Shown piece by piece: positions 8,674 through 18,461 of a DNA stretch of 52,216 nt. Below the pieces are notes generated by a model. The model searched no databases. It worked only from the letters and a program-made list of their open reading frames with translations, and had not been told where the DNA came from. This DNA is from Tritonibacter multivorans (GTDB lineage: Bacteria > Pseudomonadota > Alphaproteobacteria > Rhodobacterales > Rhodobacteraceae). The first letter of the stretch is position 1. Every line of letters starts with the position of its first letter. The stretch is taken from contig NZ_CYSD01000017.1 in the NCBI RefSeq assembly GCF_001458415.1, forward strand, positions 1 to 52,216, given 5' to 3'. The translations under genes and the position numbers were made by a program.

Positions 8674-9418
8674 TTTCGCGATTCGCACCCCCGTATTCGG
8701 CGATTGGATTGGACTTCGATGGGAAAAGTCTTAGGCGCCGGGACTTAACATTTGATTTCCGCACGCAACTCGAATGGAAAAGTCGTGCCGATAAACGCGC
8801 TCACAGGGAAGCTTTTCAAAAGGAGGCTGCGGGGTGGCATTCGCATATATGCCTGTCGGGCGTTCTCAACTGACGGTCGCCACCCGTGATGGCCCTGTGC
8901 ACTCCTGCTGATTCAGGTCCCATTTTGCAGAAGGCAGCTGCCCCAAAGCGTCGCCGCAAGCGCCCCGAAAAATCTGTTATATCATTGAACTATTTATGTG
9001 TTTTTCGAAAACATCGAACCGACGAGACAAAGCCCTGCGACAGGGCTCCACGCCCAGTCCGAAAATTCAGTTTCCAAGCAACCAACTGTTTGTCGCAGCG
9101 AAAGGTGTAACGCGCCCAAGGTCACGACTGAGGTCGGCTCAGGGTCCACAAAGACAGCGCTCGCGATTGTCACCCTAACGGCCACAAACATTGGCTGGAA
9201 TTTTTTTTCGCCGCTCAAGCTGCCGCGAGGGAGGACAGCAATAGCCGAATCCGTCCATTGCGGCGCCAACCGATTCCGAAAATCTTGGACTCGCGCAGCA
9301 CGTCACACCTATTGCCGCTTTGGCCAGCATTTGCGGCTCGAATCCTCCGCCTAGAACTCTGGACCGCAAGGGGGCCAGAGTCTTGGCGGCCGGTTTGGTC
9401 CCGCGCGCCCAAGCCACG
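8674..9418. other. non-coding stretch between che operon and bioB
   Basis: About 745 bases with no protein gene I can support. It must hold the che-operon promoter on the left. A 7-bp stem (AGCCCTG-CGA-CAGGGCT, 9031-9047) and a weak hairpin followed by eight T at 9180-9208 on the + strand are present. A 7-bp stem at 9356-9381 could end the bioB transcript. Short frames that run into the 3' end of bioB out of frame are not convincing. Confidence 0.4.
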
Positions 9419-10381
9419 TTAGGAAAGGGACGCTGAGGTTTCTGCTTGGAGGCCCAGTTTTTCAAACAGAATGGCATCACTGTCTTCTTCCGGATTTTCA
9501 GCCGTAAGAAGCGTGTCGCCAACAAACACAGAGTTTGCGCCGGCAAAAAAGCACATGGCCTGTAGTTCAGTGCTCATCTCGCTTCGGCCCGCAGACAGAC
9601 GCACATATGACTTTGGCATCAAGATGCGCGCTGTGGCGATTGCGCGGACAAACTCGATGGGATCAATGGGGCGCGCGTCTGCCAATGGCGTGCCCTCTTG
9701 CGGCATCAGCATATTAATTGGCACCGACTCTGGCGCAGGGCGCATATTGGCCAGCGTGACCAGCATGTCGACTCGATCCTGCGCAGCCTCCCCCATGCCA
9801 AGAATCCCGCCAGAACAGACTTTGATCCCTGCGTCCTGCACCCGGTTCATGGTATTTATGCGATCGGCAAAGGTCCGGGTTGTAATGACTTCGGAATAGT
9901 AGCGTTCAGAGGTATCGATGTTGTGGTTGTAGTAGTCCAACCCCGCATCCCGCAGACGCAGCACCTGAGAGTCGTCCAACATGCCCAGCGTCATGCAGGT
10001 TTCCATCCCCAGTGCACGCACACCTTCCACCATTGCTACAAGGGCATCCATGTCGCGGTCTTTGGGTTCCCGCCAGGCGGCTCCCATACAAAACCGCGTT
10101 GCACCGCCCTGTTTTGCCTTACGGGCCTCTGTAATGACGCGCTCCACTTCGATCAGTTTTGACGCTGACAATTGTGACCCATTGCGCGCCGACTGAGAGC
10201 AATAGGCGCAATCTTCCGCGCAGCCCCCCGTTTTGATCGACAGGAGTTTGGAGGTTTGCACCGTGTTGGGATCGAAGTTTCTGCGGTGCACGGTCTGCGC
10301 GCGAAACAACAGATCCATCAAGGGCGTTTCATATATCGCCTGTGCAGCGTCACGGGACCAGGAAGAAGCGGGATCTGACAT
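9419..10381 (-). CDS. bioB: biotin synthase BioB
   Basis: Radical-SAM enzyme that inserts sulfur into dethiobiotin, the last step of biotin synthesis. The 320-residue protein has the [4Fe-4S] motif CAEDCAYC (Cys54, 58, 61), the family motifs [13 protein letters not shown] and GGILGMGE, and the second-cluster region [12 protein letters not shown]. The gene stands alone, without bioFDA or bioA neighbours. A 17-bp palindrome 40 bases upstream looks like a BioR operator. Confidence 0.96.
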   Translation of the reverse strand: MSDPASSWSRDAAQAIYETPLMDLLFRAQTVHRRNFDPNTVQTSKLLSIKTGGCAEDCAYCSQSARNGSQLSASKLIEVERVITEARKAKQGGATRFCMGAAWREPKDRDMDALVAMVEGVRALGMETCMTLGMLDDSQVLRLRDAGLDYYNHNIDTSERYYSEVITTRTFADRINTMNRVQDAGIKVCSGGILGMGEAAQDRVDMLVTLANMRPAPESVPINMLMPQEGTPLADARPIDPIEFVRAIATARILMPKSYVRLSAGRSEMSTELQAMCFFAGANSVFVGDTLLTAENPEEDSDAILFEKLGLQAETSASLS

Positions 10382-10420
10382 GAATTTACGTACCTATCCG
10401 GTTTGAAATAAAAGGCACGT

Positions 10421-10437
10421 TCATAGATTATCTATGA
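10421..10437. promoter_or_regulatory. 17-bp palindrome upstream of bioB, candidate BioR operator
   Basis: TCATAGAT-T-ATCTATGA is a perfect inverted repeat of 8-bp arms around one base. It contains TTATCTATGA, one mismatch from TTATCTATAA, the site bound by the alphaproteobacterial GntR-family repressor BioR. It lies 40 bases upstream of the bioB ATG, where repression would be effective. No bioR gene is in the window. Confidence 0.6.
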
Positions 10438-10610
10438 TTCCACAACTCGAAACTCTAAAAGTCCAAGAGCAAGTCCTGCTGAGGTCAAAAAGAGTCACAG
10501 CAAAATGGGGATGGTGCAGAATGCGCAGTGACCCACGCACTCTCTTGCTCCTACGAGCGCAGACGCTACAATCACCCATCCATGACATGAACTGATTGCC
10601 CGGACATCCT

Positions 10611-11042
10611 GTGACCAATTATGTGAATCTCGTCAAACTCTCTGTCGGATCGGAAAGCGTCGAAAGCTTGCAAGACTGGCAGAATGAATTCCGCATGCGG
10701 TTTGCCGATGGGCTGCCGCGCCACATAACCCGCATGTGGCCCAAGCGCGAAGCAGAGCTTCTGGCCGGTGGGTCGATCTATTGGGTGATCAAGGGCGAAA
10801 TCCAGTGCCGCCAGAAAATCCTGGCCCTGCAGCCCGTCACCGATGACGCGGGCATTCGCCGCTGCGCCATTGCGCTGGATCGCAAAATCTATCGCACGCA
10901 AATTGCGCCCAGACGCCCGTTTCAAGGCTGGCGCTACCTCAAGCCCGAAGAAAGCCCGGCAGATCTGAGTGAAAATCGCGCATCAGAAACCCCGCTGCCA
11001 GAGGCCCTGGCCAAAGCGCTGTCTGACATAGGGATTTTGTAG
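10611..11042 (+). CDS. DUF1489 family protein
   Basis: A conserved alphaproteobacterial protein of ~143 residues with no known function. The family start NLVKLSVGSESVESLQDW and the core IYWVIKGEIQCRQKILAL are present, and the C-terminal part carries ARRPFQGWRYL-type residues. I chose GTG 10611 because homologues start a few residues before NLVKL; a TTG at 10596 would add five residues. It is transcribed alone toward hisG, and both end at a shared terminator. Confidence 0.75.
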   Translation: MTNYVNLVKLSVGSESVESLQDWQNEFRMRFADGLPRHITRMWPKREAELLAGGSIYWVIKGEIQCRQKILALQPVTDDAGIRRCAIALDRKIYRTQIAPRRPFQGWRYLKPEESPADLSENRASETPLPEALAKALSDIGIL

Positions 11043-11055
11043 TCCCCTACAATGT

Positions 11056-11086
11056 AAAAGCCCCGCAACACAAGTACGGGGCTTTC
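11056..11086. terminator. bidirectional terminator between DUF1489 gene and hisG
   Basis: AAAGCCCCG / CGGGGCTTT inverted repeat of 9 bp with an 11-base loop. It has A on one flank and T on the other, between two convergent genes. Confidence 0.8.
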
Positions 11087-11106
11087 CGAGTTTCCTCTCA
11101 AATCGC

Positions 11107-11799
11107 TCAGGACACAATCTTGTCCCGCAGTTCTTTCAGTGTCGCCTTCTCCGCATCGGAATAAGGGGCAACACGGCTGCGCCACAACGTGGCTTGTGAC
11201 TTCAGCACCAGACCATCGCCAAGGATTTTCAAGTGATTGGCCCGCAAGGTTTCGCCTGTGGAGGTGATGTCCGCCACCATTTCCGCGGTCTCGTTCTTGA
11301 CCGTACCTTCGGTCGCGCCCTGGCTGTCCACCAGTTGATAATCCGCAACGCCCGCATCGGTCAGGAATTCGCGCACCAGACGGTGGTATTTGGTTGCCAC
11401 CCGCAGGCGGTGCCCGTGTTCGGCACGGAATGCGGCGGCCACGGCATCCAGATCTTCCAGTGTTTCCACATCGACCCAGCAGGTCGGAACCGCCAGAATC
11501 AGATCCGCAAAGCCAAAGCCCATCTCGGCGACTTCTTCGACTTCCTGCTCCCAACGCGCCAGTTTTTCATGCACCAAATCAGTGCCCGTGACGCCAAGGT
11601 GAATGTTCCCAGCCGCCAGCTCGCGCGGGATTTCGCCTGCCGACAGCAGCACCAGCTCCACCCCATCGATGCCCTCAACCGCGCCTGCATATTCGCGTTC
11701 CGAACCGGTACGGCTCAGCTGCAGTCCCCGTTTAGCAAACCAGTCGAACGTCTTTTCCATCAGCCGCCCTTTGGACGGCACACCAAGCTTCAGGGTCAT
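11107..11799 (-). CDS. hisG: ATP phosphoribosyltransferase catalytic subunit HisG (short form)
   Basis: First step of histidine synthesis: ATP plus PRPP give phosphoribosyl-ATP. At 230 residues it is the short HisG that lacks the C-terminal regulatory domain and needs HisZ. Family motifs include LKLGVPSKGRL, a GVTGTDLVHE region and the PRPP-binding loop near DSQGATEGTVKNETAEMVADI. The ATG overlaps the hisZ stop by four bases. hisS-hisZ-hisG form one operon. Confidence 0.95.
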   Translation of the reverse strand: MTLKLGVPSKGRLMEKTFDWFAKRGLQLSRTGSEREYAGAVEGIDGVELVLLSAGEIPRELAAGNIHLGVTGTDLVHEKLARWEQEVEEVAEMGFGFADLILAVPTCWVDVETLEDLDAVAAAFRAEHGHRLRVATKYHRLVREFLTDAGVADYQLVDSQGATEGTVKNETAEMVADITSTGETLRANHLKILGDGLVLKSQATLWRSRVAPYSDAEKATLKELRDKIVS

Positions 11800-12881
11800 G
11801 CGTTTTCCTCCGCTTCGAGGGTGAGGATCAGGTCGGGACGGATCACACCACCCACGGCCGGGATCTCTCCCCCCTGCCCCAATTGGCGCGTCAGCGCGTC
11901 ATAGCGACCACCAGTTGCCACGGGCGGCAGATCCGGGCGACGTTCGGCGTAAAAGCCAAAGACAAAACCGTCGTAATACTCCATCGAGGTGCGGCCGTAT
12001 GAGGCCTCAAAATCAAGAGAGTCCACATCAATACCACGGGCGCGCAGCGCAGCGACGCGCGCTTGCAACCGGTCCAGTGCCGGCAGGATCGACGGCAGGT
12101 CCACCGCGATATCGCGCATCTGCTCAAGGGCAAACGGCAGCGTTTCGCGCACCGCCATCAGGGTTTCCAATGCGTTCAGCTCATTGTCCGCGATCGGCGC
12201 AGCTTCTGCATCCGCCTTCAGCGCGGCAATGCGCGCCTCGACTTCGGCGATCCGGCGTTTGCCGATCGCAGGCGCAGAGGTGTCAACCTCACCGGCGAGA
12301 AGGGCTTTGCGGCTTTCGGGCATCTCAACCCGGCCCGCAAAGCGATCCAGCAGCGCGCGGAACCGGCGCGGACGCCAGATATGACGTCGCAGCGCTGATT
12401 TGCGCATATCGGTCGTGGACAGACCATCCACCGCAGCCATCAGAATGCCAATGTCCCCAGTTGCCGCGCGCAGCGGCAGGCCACGCAGTTGCAGTTGGAA
12501 CAGCGCAAAAACCTCGGCATCTGCCTCGGCGGCATCGGCGCGGTCAAAAACTTCGTAGCCGACCTGCACATATTCATTGGCGCGATCCGGGTCATGTTCC
12601 TGACGACGGAACACTTCGCCCGCATAGGTATAACGTGCGGGCTCTGCCCCGCCCGCCATGTGCTGCTGCACCACTGGCACGGTGAAGTCTGGGCGCAGCA
12701 TCTGCTCACCACGCAGAGCGTCCGAGGTCACATAGGCGCGGGCACGGATGTCCTCGCCATAAAGATCCAGCAAGGTGCCAGCAGGCTGCAGCATCGGTGT
12801 TTCCACCACCTGCCCGCCGGCGATTTCGAACCGCTGGCGCAGCAGGGCCGCGCGTTCAATGGATTTGAAACTACTAGACAT
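11796..12881 (-). CDS. hisZ: ATP phosphoribosyltransferase regulatory subunit HisZ
   Basis: A catalytically dead class II synthetase-like protein that activates short-form HisG and confers feedback control by histidine. The 361 residues include class II motif 2 (RYTYAGEVFRRQEHDP) and motif 3 (GGRYDALTRQLG). Start ATG 12881 (MSSSFKSIERAA) is preceded by GAGGTG at ten bases; a longer frame to 12899 overlaps the end of hisS. The neighbouring hisG is the short form, as expected. Confidence 0.92.
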   Translation of the reverse strand: MSSSFKSIERAALLRQRFEIAGGQVVETPMLQPAGTLLDLYGEDIRARAYVTSDALRGEQMLRPDFTVPVVQQHMAGGAEPARYTYAGEVFRRQEHDPDRANEYVQVGYEVFDRADAAEADAEVFALFQLQLRGLPLRAATGDIGILMAAVDGLSTTDMRKSALRRHIWRPRRFRALLDRFAGRVEMPESRKALLAGEVDTSAPAIGKRRIAEVEARIAALKADAEAAPIADNELNALETLMAVRETLPFALEQMRDIAVDLPSILPALDRLQARVAALRARGIDVDSLDFEASYGRTSMEYYDGFVFGFYAERRPDLPPVATGGRYDALTRQLGQGGEIPAVGGVIRPDLILTLEAEENA

Positions 12882-12895
12882 AATAGGCTTACACC

Positions 12896-14458
12896 TCACA
12901 GAAGGTATTCTTTTGGAAGCAAGAGCGAGCCCGACGCGTCAACAATATTTCCCTCTGCATCGAGCCTTGGGCTGCCGCGCTTCAACATTTCAGAAACACT
13001 CGAAACGAGAGAAGAACGATCAACAGTCTTTTGCTGCAAGTTCTCTGCCCATTTCTGATTGTCGGAGGAACTTTGCGATACCAGAGTTCCAACGCGAAGA
13101 TCCTTGATCTGCACCACGCCACGCTCTTTTTCTTCGCCGCCTTCAATGACCGCGATGGGAGAGTTGCGCTTGTCTGCATATTTCAGCTGGTTGCCAAAGT
13201 TCTTGGGGTTGCCAAGATAGACTTCAGCGCGAATGCCTGCATTGCGCAGTTCTGCGACCATCGCCTGATAATCTGCCATACGCGCACGGTCCATGACGGT
13301 AACAACCACAGGACCGGTCGGGGTCGCGGCAAGGCGGCCCTTTTCACGCAGCGCGGCCAGCAGGCGGTCGACACCGATCGACACACCAACAGCTGGCACT
13401 TCCTGACCGGTGAAGCGTTTGACCAGACCGTCGTAACGACCACCGCCGGATACAGATCCAAACTGACGCTTGCGACCCTTTTCATCGAGGATCTCAAAGG
13501 TCAGCTCTGCCTCGAACACCGGACCGGTGTAATAGCCAAGGCCGCGCACAATGGACGGGTCGATCAGCACCTGATCGTCACCGTAACCGCCAGCGGCCAG
13601 CAGTTCGCCGATCTGCTCCAGCTCATTGATGCCTTCGACACCCACTTTGCTGTCGCCAACCGCATTGTGCAGGTTCGCCATGGTGCCCGCGACATCCGCC
13701 GCTTTGGATGTCAGGAAAGCAATCACCGGATCGGCCTGAGCATCGCCCAGACCCACACCGTCAATAAAGGCACCCGACGCATCCAGACGCCCCTTGGTCA
13801 GCAGCTCGCGCACGCCCGCTTCGCCCACCTTGTCAAACTTGTCGATGGTGCGCAGCACGTCGTCGCGCTTGGGGTCGTCCTCGGCAAGACCCATCGCTTC
13901 GAGCACGCCATTGAGAACCTTGCGGTTGTTCACACGCACCAGATAGTCGCCGCGCGGAATGCCCACACGCTCCAGCGTGTCAGACAGCATCATGCAGATC
14001 TCTGCATCGGCTGCCATCGACGCGGTGCCAACAGTATCTGCGTCACACTGATAAAACTGGCGGTACCGACCGGGGCCGGGTTTTTCATTGCGCCAGACCG
14101 GACCCATCGCATAGCGGCGATAGGGGCTGGGCAGGTCATTGCGGTGCTGCGCATAAACACGTGCCAAGGGCGCGGTCAGATCATAGCGCAGGGCCATCCA
14201 ATCGCCCTTGTCATTCTCGTCGGCTTCCTGCCACGCAAACACGCCCTCATTCGGACGGTCCACGTCCGGAAGGAATTTGCCAAGCGCCTCAACCGTCTCA
14301 ACAGCCGAGGACTCGAGCGCGTCAAAGCCGTAATGATGATACACATCCGCGATCTGACCCAGCATATGGCTGCGTTGGGTCACCTCTTCACCAAAATAGT
14401 CACGGAAGCCCTTGGGCGTCACTGCCTTGGGGCGGGGCTGTTTCTTGGCTTTGGCCAT
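12896..14458 (-). CDS. hisS: histidyl-tRNA synthetase HisS
   Basis: Class II aminoacyl-tRNA synthetase of 520 residues. Motif 2 ([20 protein letters not shown]), the histidine-specific loop [12 protein letters not shown] and motif 3 ([12 protein letters not shown]...[10 protein letters not shown]) are visible, followed by the anticodon-binding domain (~400-520). It opens the hisS-hisZ-hisG operon. Linking the synthetase to HisZ/HisG may balance charging and synthesis. Confidence 0.96.
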   Translation of the reverse strand: MAKAKKQPRPKAVTPKGFRDYFGEEVTQRSHMLGQIADVYHHYGFDALESSAVETVEALGKFLPDVDRPNEGVFAWQEADENDKGDWMALRYDLTAPLARVYAQHRNDLPSPYRRYAMGPVWRNEKPGPGRYRQFYQCDADTVGTASMAADAEICMMLSDTLERVGIPRGDYLVRVNNRKVLNGVLEAMGLAEDDPKRDDVLRTIDKFDKVGEAGVRELLTKGRLDASGAFIDGVGLGDAQADPVIAFLTSKAADVAGTMANLHNAVGDSKVGVEGINELEQIGELLAAGGYGDDQVLIDPSIVRGLGYYTGPVFEAELTFEILDEKGRKRQFGSVSGGGRYDGLVKRFTGQEVPAVGVSIGVDRLLAALREKGRLAATPTGPVVVTVMDRARMADYQAMVAELRNAGIRAEVYLGNPKNFGNQLKYADKRNSPIAVIEGGEEKERGVVQIKDLRVGTLVSQSSSDNQKWAENLQQKTVDRSSLVSSVSEMLKRGSPRLDAEGNIVDASGSLLLPKEYLL

Positions 14459-14907
14459 TGTGGCCTCCTCGCGGGTGGTTGGTATCGCCCGAGCGTCTAG
14501 CCCAAGGCGCGCTCAACAGCAAGCCGCGCGCCCGATTCGCGTGAGATATAGGGTACAAAGGCGACTTTAACGATGAGTTTGCGAAACGCACGGCTGAAAG
14601 CACTGCGTTTGGGAGAATTCCGATCCGCCACCCTGCCCCATCCACCGAATGTGACCGCAACCGATCGCACAATAAGCAGCCTGTGCCACGTCCCCTGCAG
14701 AAAATTGCACTCCTGTCGTACGACCAAACGTGAATGTCGCTTACGTGCTTTTTGCGCCGCAACGAGGCGTAGAGATCGCGCGCGAAACTAACGAAGTAGG
14801 AGGCCTGAGTTGGAACCGGGGCCGATTCCCCGCCCACTCAATCAAATTTGCAGTTCTGGGCTGTGCGCGTTCTCCCTCTCGCACAGCACACCCTTCAGGA
14901 GGCCTCG
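14459..14907. other. divergent intergenic region hisS / dehydrogenase 1
   Basis: About 450 bases that must carry the hisS promoter (leftward) and the promoter of the dehydrogenase gene (rightward). A CTGTCGTACGAC palindrome-like element lies near 14715-14726. I see no supported small gene, although upstream in-frame codons could extend the dehydrogenase to 14848. Confidence 0.35.
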
Positions 14908-17361
14908 ATGCCTGAGATTGTTAGAGAAGAAAGCACCGTCGGCAAGCAGCTGCCGTCCCACGCCAAGGTTGTCATTGTGGGCGGTGGCGTTGTCGGGTGT
15001 TCGATCCTGTTCCACCTCGCCAAATTCGGTTGGAAAGACGTCGTTCTGCTGGAACGTGACGAGCTGACCTCGGGCTCCAGCTGGCACGCAGCAGGTGGCA
15101 TTCACACCATTTCCTCGGACCCGAACATCTCGCGTCTGCAGTCCTATACCATCAACCTCTATAAAGAGATCGAGGAGCTGTCCGGTCAGTCCGTTGGCCT
15201 GCATGTCACGGGCGGCTTTTACGCAGCCTCCACCAAAGAATGGTACGACTACCTGAAGCGCGAGCGCTCCAAAGCGCGTTATATGGGCCTGCATCAGGAA
15301 TTCATCTCGCCCAAAGAACTGGCCGAGCGTCACCCGCTGATCGACCCGGACCACTACCACGCGGTTCTGTGGGACGAACAGGATGGGCACCTTGATCCGT
15401 CCGGCGCGACCTATGCCTTTGCCAAGGCGGCAAAGGTGCATGGTGCGAAATATTTCACCCACTGCGGTGCCACCTCCATGGTGCAGCGCCCCGATGGCAG
15501 CTGGGACATCACCACCCCCAAAGGTGTGATCAACGCCGAGCAGGTGGTGAACTGCGGTGGCCTCTGGGCGCGTGAGGTTGGCCATATGGCCGGCGTGCAG
15601 CTGCCGGTTCAGCCGATGGAGCACCACTATCTGATCACGGAAAAGATGGATGCGGTTGCCAACTTTGGCAAACAGCTGCCGCACGGGATCGACTTTGAGG
15701 CCAACGTCTACTGCCGCCAAGAAGGTCAGGGCATGCTGCTTGGCACCTATGAGGCACAGGCAACCCCCTGGAAGGTCGAAGGCACGCCTTGGGACTTTGG
15801 CCACGAACTGCTGCCGCCCGACCTGGACCGTGTGGCCGACCGTCTGGAAACCGCCTTTGAACGCCTGCCCCTGATGGCAGAAGCAGGCATCAAAGACGTA
15901 ATCAACGGCCCCTTCACCTTTGGCCCCGACGGCAACCCGATGATCGGTCCGGTTCCGGGCATGAAGAACTACTGGGTCGCCGTTGGCGTCATGGCAGGCT
16001 TCTGCCAGGGTGGCGGCGTCGGCCTGACCATGGCAGAATGGATGATGGATGGTGAGACCTCCATCGACGTCTGGGCCATGGATGTGGCGCGTTACGGCGA
16101 ATACGCAACCCCCGACTGGGGCACCATCAAATCGTCCGAAAACTACGAACGTCGTTTCGTGATGACCTTCCCGAACGAGACCCTGCCCGCAGGCCGTATG
16201 CAGAAAACCACTGCTTTGTACGACCGCCTGATGGCCAAAGGCGCCGTGATGGAGCAGGGCTTTGGCTTGGAGAACGCACAGTGGTTCGCCGAGACCGCCG
16301 ACAACGCACATGAAGAACCCACGTTCGAACGCAACCGGTCGCATGACTATGTGGCGCGCGAAGTCAAAGCCGTTCGTGAAGCCGTCGGCGGGATTGAGAT
16401 CGCCAACTTCGCCAAGCATGAATTCAAAGGTGAAGGCACCCGCGCCTATCTGAACGATCTGCTGGCGGGTTACGTGCCAAAACCGGGCCGCCTGACCCTG
16501 ACCCCGATGCTGTCGGAAAAAGGCCGCCTGATCGGTGACCTGACCGTCGCTTGCCTGGCAGAGGATCACTTCATCCTGTTCGGCTCTGGGGCCGTTCAGG
16601 AAGGCCACCGCCGGTATTTCGAAAGCAAACTGCCGGAAAGCGGCGTGTCTTACGAAAACGTCTCTGACGACTGGCACGGCATGGCGCTGTCGGGTCCGAA
16701 ATCCCGCGAGCTGCTGCAGCGCATCACCCGTGATGATGTCTCGGCCGAGGCGTTTAAATTCCGCGACCTGCGCCAGACCTATGTGGGCGGCGTGCCGGTG
16801 ATCTTGAACCGGATCTCCTTCTCGGGCGAACTGGGCTACGAGATCTACTGTAAGCCGCAGTACCTGCTGCAACTGGCCACCTCGATCGAGAAGGCTGGCG
16901 CAGATCTGGGCTACAAATGGTACGGCGCGCGCGCGCTTCTGTCCCTGCGTCTGGAAAAAGGCTGGGGTGTCTGGTCCACCGATTACCGTCCTGACTTCAA
17001 CGTGTTTGAAGCAGGCATGGATGTCTTTGTGAACTGGAAGAAGGACTTCGTCGGCAAAGAAGCCTCGCTCAAGATCAAAGAAGAAGGCATCTCGCGCAAG
17101 CTGGTGACCCTGGTGATCGACAGCGACACCATCGACGTAACCGGGGATGAAGCGGTGATGAAAGACGGCGAAGCGATTGGCTATATCTCTTCGGGTGGCT
17201 TTGCACATCACACGCAGAAATCCGTAGCCATGGCCTATGTGGACATCGCGCATGTAGAGCCGGGCACCAAGATGGAAGTGGAACTTCTGGGTCAGTTCTA
17301 CGACGCTGAAGTGCAAGGTGCGCCGCTTTATGACGCCAATGGCGCAAATATGCGCGCCTAA
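14908..17361 (+). CDS. FAD-dependent dimethylglycine/sarcosine dehydrogenase-like protein, copy 1
   Basis: An 817-residue oxidative demethylase. The N-terminal half is a DAO-type FAD domain with the dinucleotide motif VVIVGGGVVGCSILFHLAKFG (20-40) and SSWHAAG, where His60 matches the covalently flavinylated His of dimethylglycine dehydrogenase. The C-terminal half (~430-815) is a GcvT-like folate-binding domain with DWHGMALSGPKSRELL and FSGELGYEIY. The start is chosen for the strong AGGAGG site 7 bases before ATG 14908. It is very similar throughout to the second copy at 18.5-20.9 kb. The exact N-methyl substrate cannot be read from sequence. Confidence 0.88.
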   Translation: MPEIVREESTVGKQLPSHAKVVIVGGGVVGCSILFHLAKFGWKDVVLLERDELTSGSSWHAAGGIHTISSDPNISRLQSYTINLYKEIEELSGQSVGLHVTGGFYAASTKEWYDYLKRERSKARYMGLHQEFISPKELAERHPLIDPDHYHAVLWDEQDGHLDPSGATYAFAKAAKVHGAKYFTHCGATSMVQRPDGSWDITTPKGVINAEQVVNCGGLWAREVGHMAGVQLPVQPMEHHYLITEKMDAVANFGKQLPHGIDFEANVYCRQEGQGMLLGTYEAQATPWKVEGTPWDFGHELLPPDLDRVADRLETAFERLPLMAEAGIKDVINGPFTFGPDGNPMIGPVPGMKNYWVAVGVMAGFCQGGGVGLTMAEWMMDGETSIDVWAMDVARYGEYATPDWGTIKSSENYERRFVMTFPNETLPAGRMQKTTALYDRLMAKGAVMEQGFGLENAQWFAETADNAHEEPTFERNRSHDYVAREVKAVREAVGGIEIANFAKHEFKGEGTRAYLNDLLAGYVPKPGRLTLTPMLSEKGRLIGDLTVACLAEDHFILFGSGAVQEGHRRYFESKLPESGVSYENVSDDWHGMALSGPKSRELLQRITRDDVSAEAFKFRDLRQTYVGGVPVILNRISFSGELGYEIYCKPQYLLQLATSIEKAGADLGYKWYGARALLSLRLEKGWGVWSTDYRPDFNVFEAGMDVFVNWKKDFVGKEASLKIKEEGISRKLVTLVIDSDTIDVTGDEAVMKDGEAIGYISSGGFAHHTQKSVAMAYVDIAHVEPGTKMEVELLGQFYDAEVQGAPLYDANGANMRA

Positions 17362-17381
17362 GCCATTGGCCATCTAAAAAG

Positions 17382-17414
17382 AAAAAGCCTCCGGAGGTCT
17401 CCGGAGGCTTTTTT
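17382..17414. terminator. strong bidirectional terminator
   Basis: A-tract, GCCTCCGGA / TCCGGAGGC stem (9 bp, extended by A/T pairs), four-base loop and T-tract, between the convergent dehydrogenase 1 and GlxA-type regulator genes. Confidence 0.92.
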
Positions 17415-17437
17415 GTTAAACAAACAGAGGTCACGCC

Positions 17438-18439
17438 CTAGGCACCGAACCCCCGTTCTTGGCTTGGTGTGAGGCCGAACTGTTTTTTGTAAAGCTTCGA
17501 AAAATGGCTCGCCCCATTGAACCCACAGGCCAAGGCGACCTCGATGGTTTTCATATCGGTCTGCAGCAACAGCAGACGCGCGTTTTCCAGACGTAACCGG
17601 ATATAATGCCCTTTGGGGGTTACGTTCAGATATTTCGCAAACAGCCGCTCAAGCTGACGGGTCGAAATGTTGATCTGCTGCGCGATCGCATTGGGGCTGA
17701 TCGGCGCTTCGAGCGTGGCTTCCATGATCTGGATTGCGCGGGCAAGCTTGGTGTTGCGTTCCCCGGTCCGCGTCGTCTGAGAAAAGGTTTGCTCATGGTC
17801 TCCTGTGCGGGGCATCGAACAAACCAGATTGTCGGCAACCCAGGTCGCCACATCATCATCATAATCCCGGCGGATCAGTTGAAGCATCAGATCCAAGGTG
17901 GCAAGCCCCCCCGCGCAGGTGAACTGATTGGGGCCAAGCTGATAGATCGTGCGTTGAACGTCGAGGTCATTGAACGTTTCGCGCAGCATATTGCGGTAGG
18001 TCCAATGGGTTGAAACCTCACTGCCATGCAGCACACCCGCCTTGGCAAGCGCAAAGACAGCGCCGCTGATTGCTCCAAGATGGAGCCCGTTGCGGGCTTG
18101 CCGCCGCAGCCAAGCCATAACGCGTAGGGTTGCGGTGCTTTGGAAATTGTCGCCGCCCAAAACAATAAGCGTGTCGCGCTTCTGCAAAGCGTCCAGACCA
18201 CCTTCGACCTGAACCTCCATGCCGTTGGATGCGCGACAAGCTGCGCCGTCTTCGCTTAGCACGTGCCAAGTGTAGCGCTGGGTTCGGTCCATCCGATTGG
18301 CATCTTTGAGAGGTTCGATCACCGAAACCAGATCGAATGCCGAAAAGGAGTCCAACAGCAGGATCACATATCTCTTGGGATCAGCCGAGGCGGTGCTCGG
18401 CTGATCCTGTTCGAGGGGCATGCGGAAGGAAATGTTCAT
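17438..18439 (-). CDS. GlxA-family transcriptional regulator (DJ-1/PfpI domain plus AraC HTH)
   Basis: A 333-residue regulator with an N-terminal class I amidotransferase-like domain (~20-190; TLIVLGGDNFQ, GLHLGAISGAVFALAKAG) and a C-terminal AraC-type HTH pair (~235-330; ISPNAIAQQINISTRQLERLF, EVALACGFNGASHFSKLYKKQFG). This architecture matches GbdR, SouR and CdhR, which sense glycine betaine, dimethylglycine, sarcosine or carnitine. It lies 22 bases after dehydrogenase 2 on the same strand. The start is ATG 18439. It probably activates the flanking demethylation genes. Confidence 0.85.
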   Translation of the reverse strand: MNISFRMPLEQDQPSTASADPKRYVILLLDSFSAFDLVSVIEPLKDANRMDRTQRYTWHVLSEDGAACRASNGMEVQVEGGLDALQKRDTLIVLGGDNFQSTATLRVMAWLRRQARNGLHLGAISGAVFALAKAGVLHGSEVSTHWTYRNMLRETFNDLDVQRTIYQLGPNQFTCAGGLATLDLMLQLIRRDYDDDVATWVADNLVCSMPRTGDHEQTFSQTTRTGERNTKLARAIQIMEATLEAPISPNAIAQQINISTRQLERLFAKYLNVTPKGHYIRLRLENARLLLLQTDMKTIEVALACGFNGASHFSKLYKKQFGLTPSQERGFGA

Positions 18440-18461
18440 GGTAACCCCCGAACCTTTCATC

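Noticed and set aside
9335-9365. tRNA-like TTCGA context on the reverse strand
   Set aside because: No T-stem pairing, anticodon arm or acceptor stem can be drawn around it.
9175-9546. Frame running from bioB out of frame into the intergenic region
   Set aside because: The first third overlaps bioB in another frame and the rest shows no conserved pattern.
14842-17373. Open reverse-strand frame of ~840 codons opposite dehydrogenase 1, and a similar one opposite dehydrogenase 2 (18420-20969)
   Set aside because: Both are antisense shadows of GC-rich genes. They appear in the same relative frame opposite each paralogue and have no recognisable fold; the sense strands encode clear family members.
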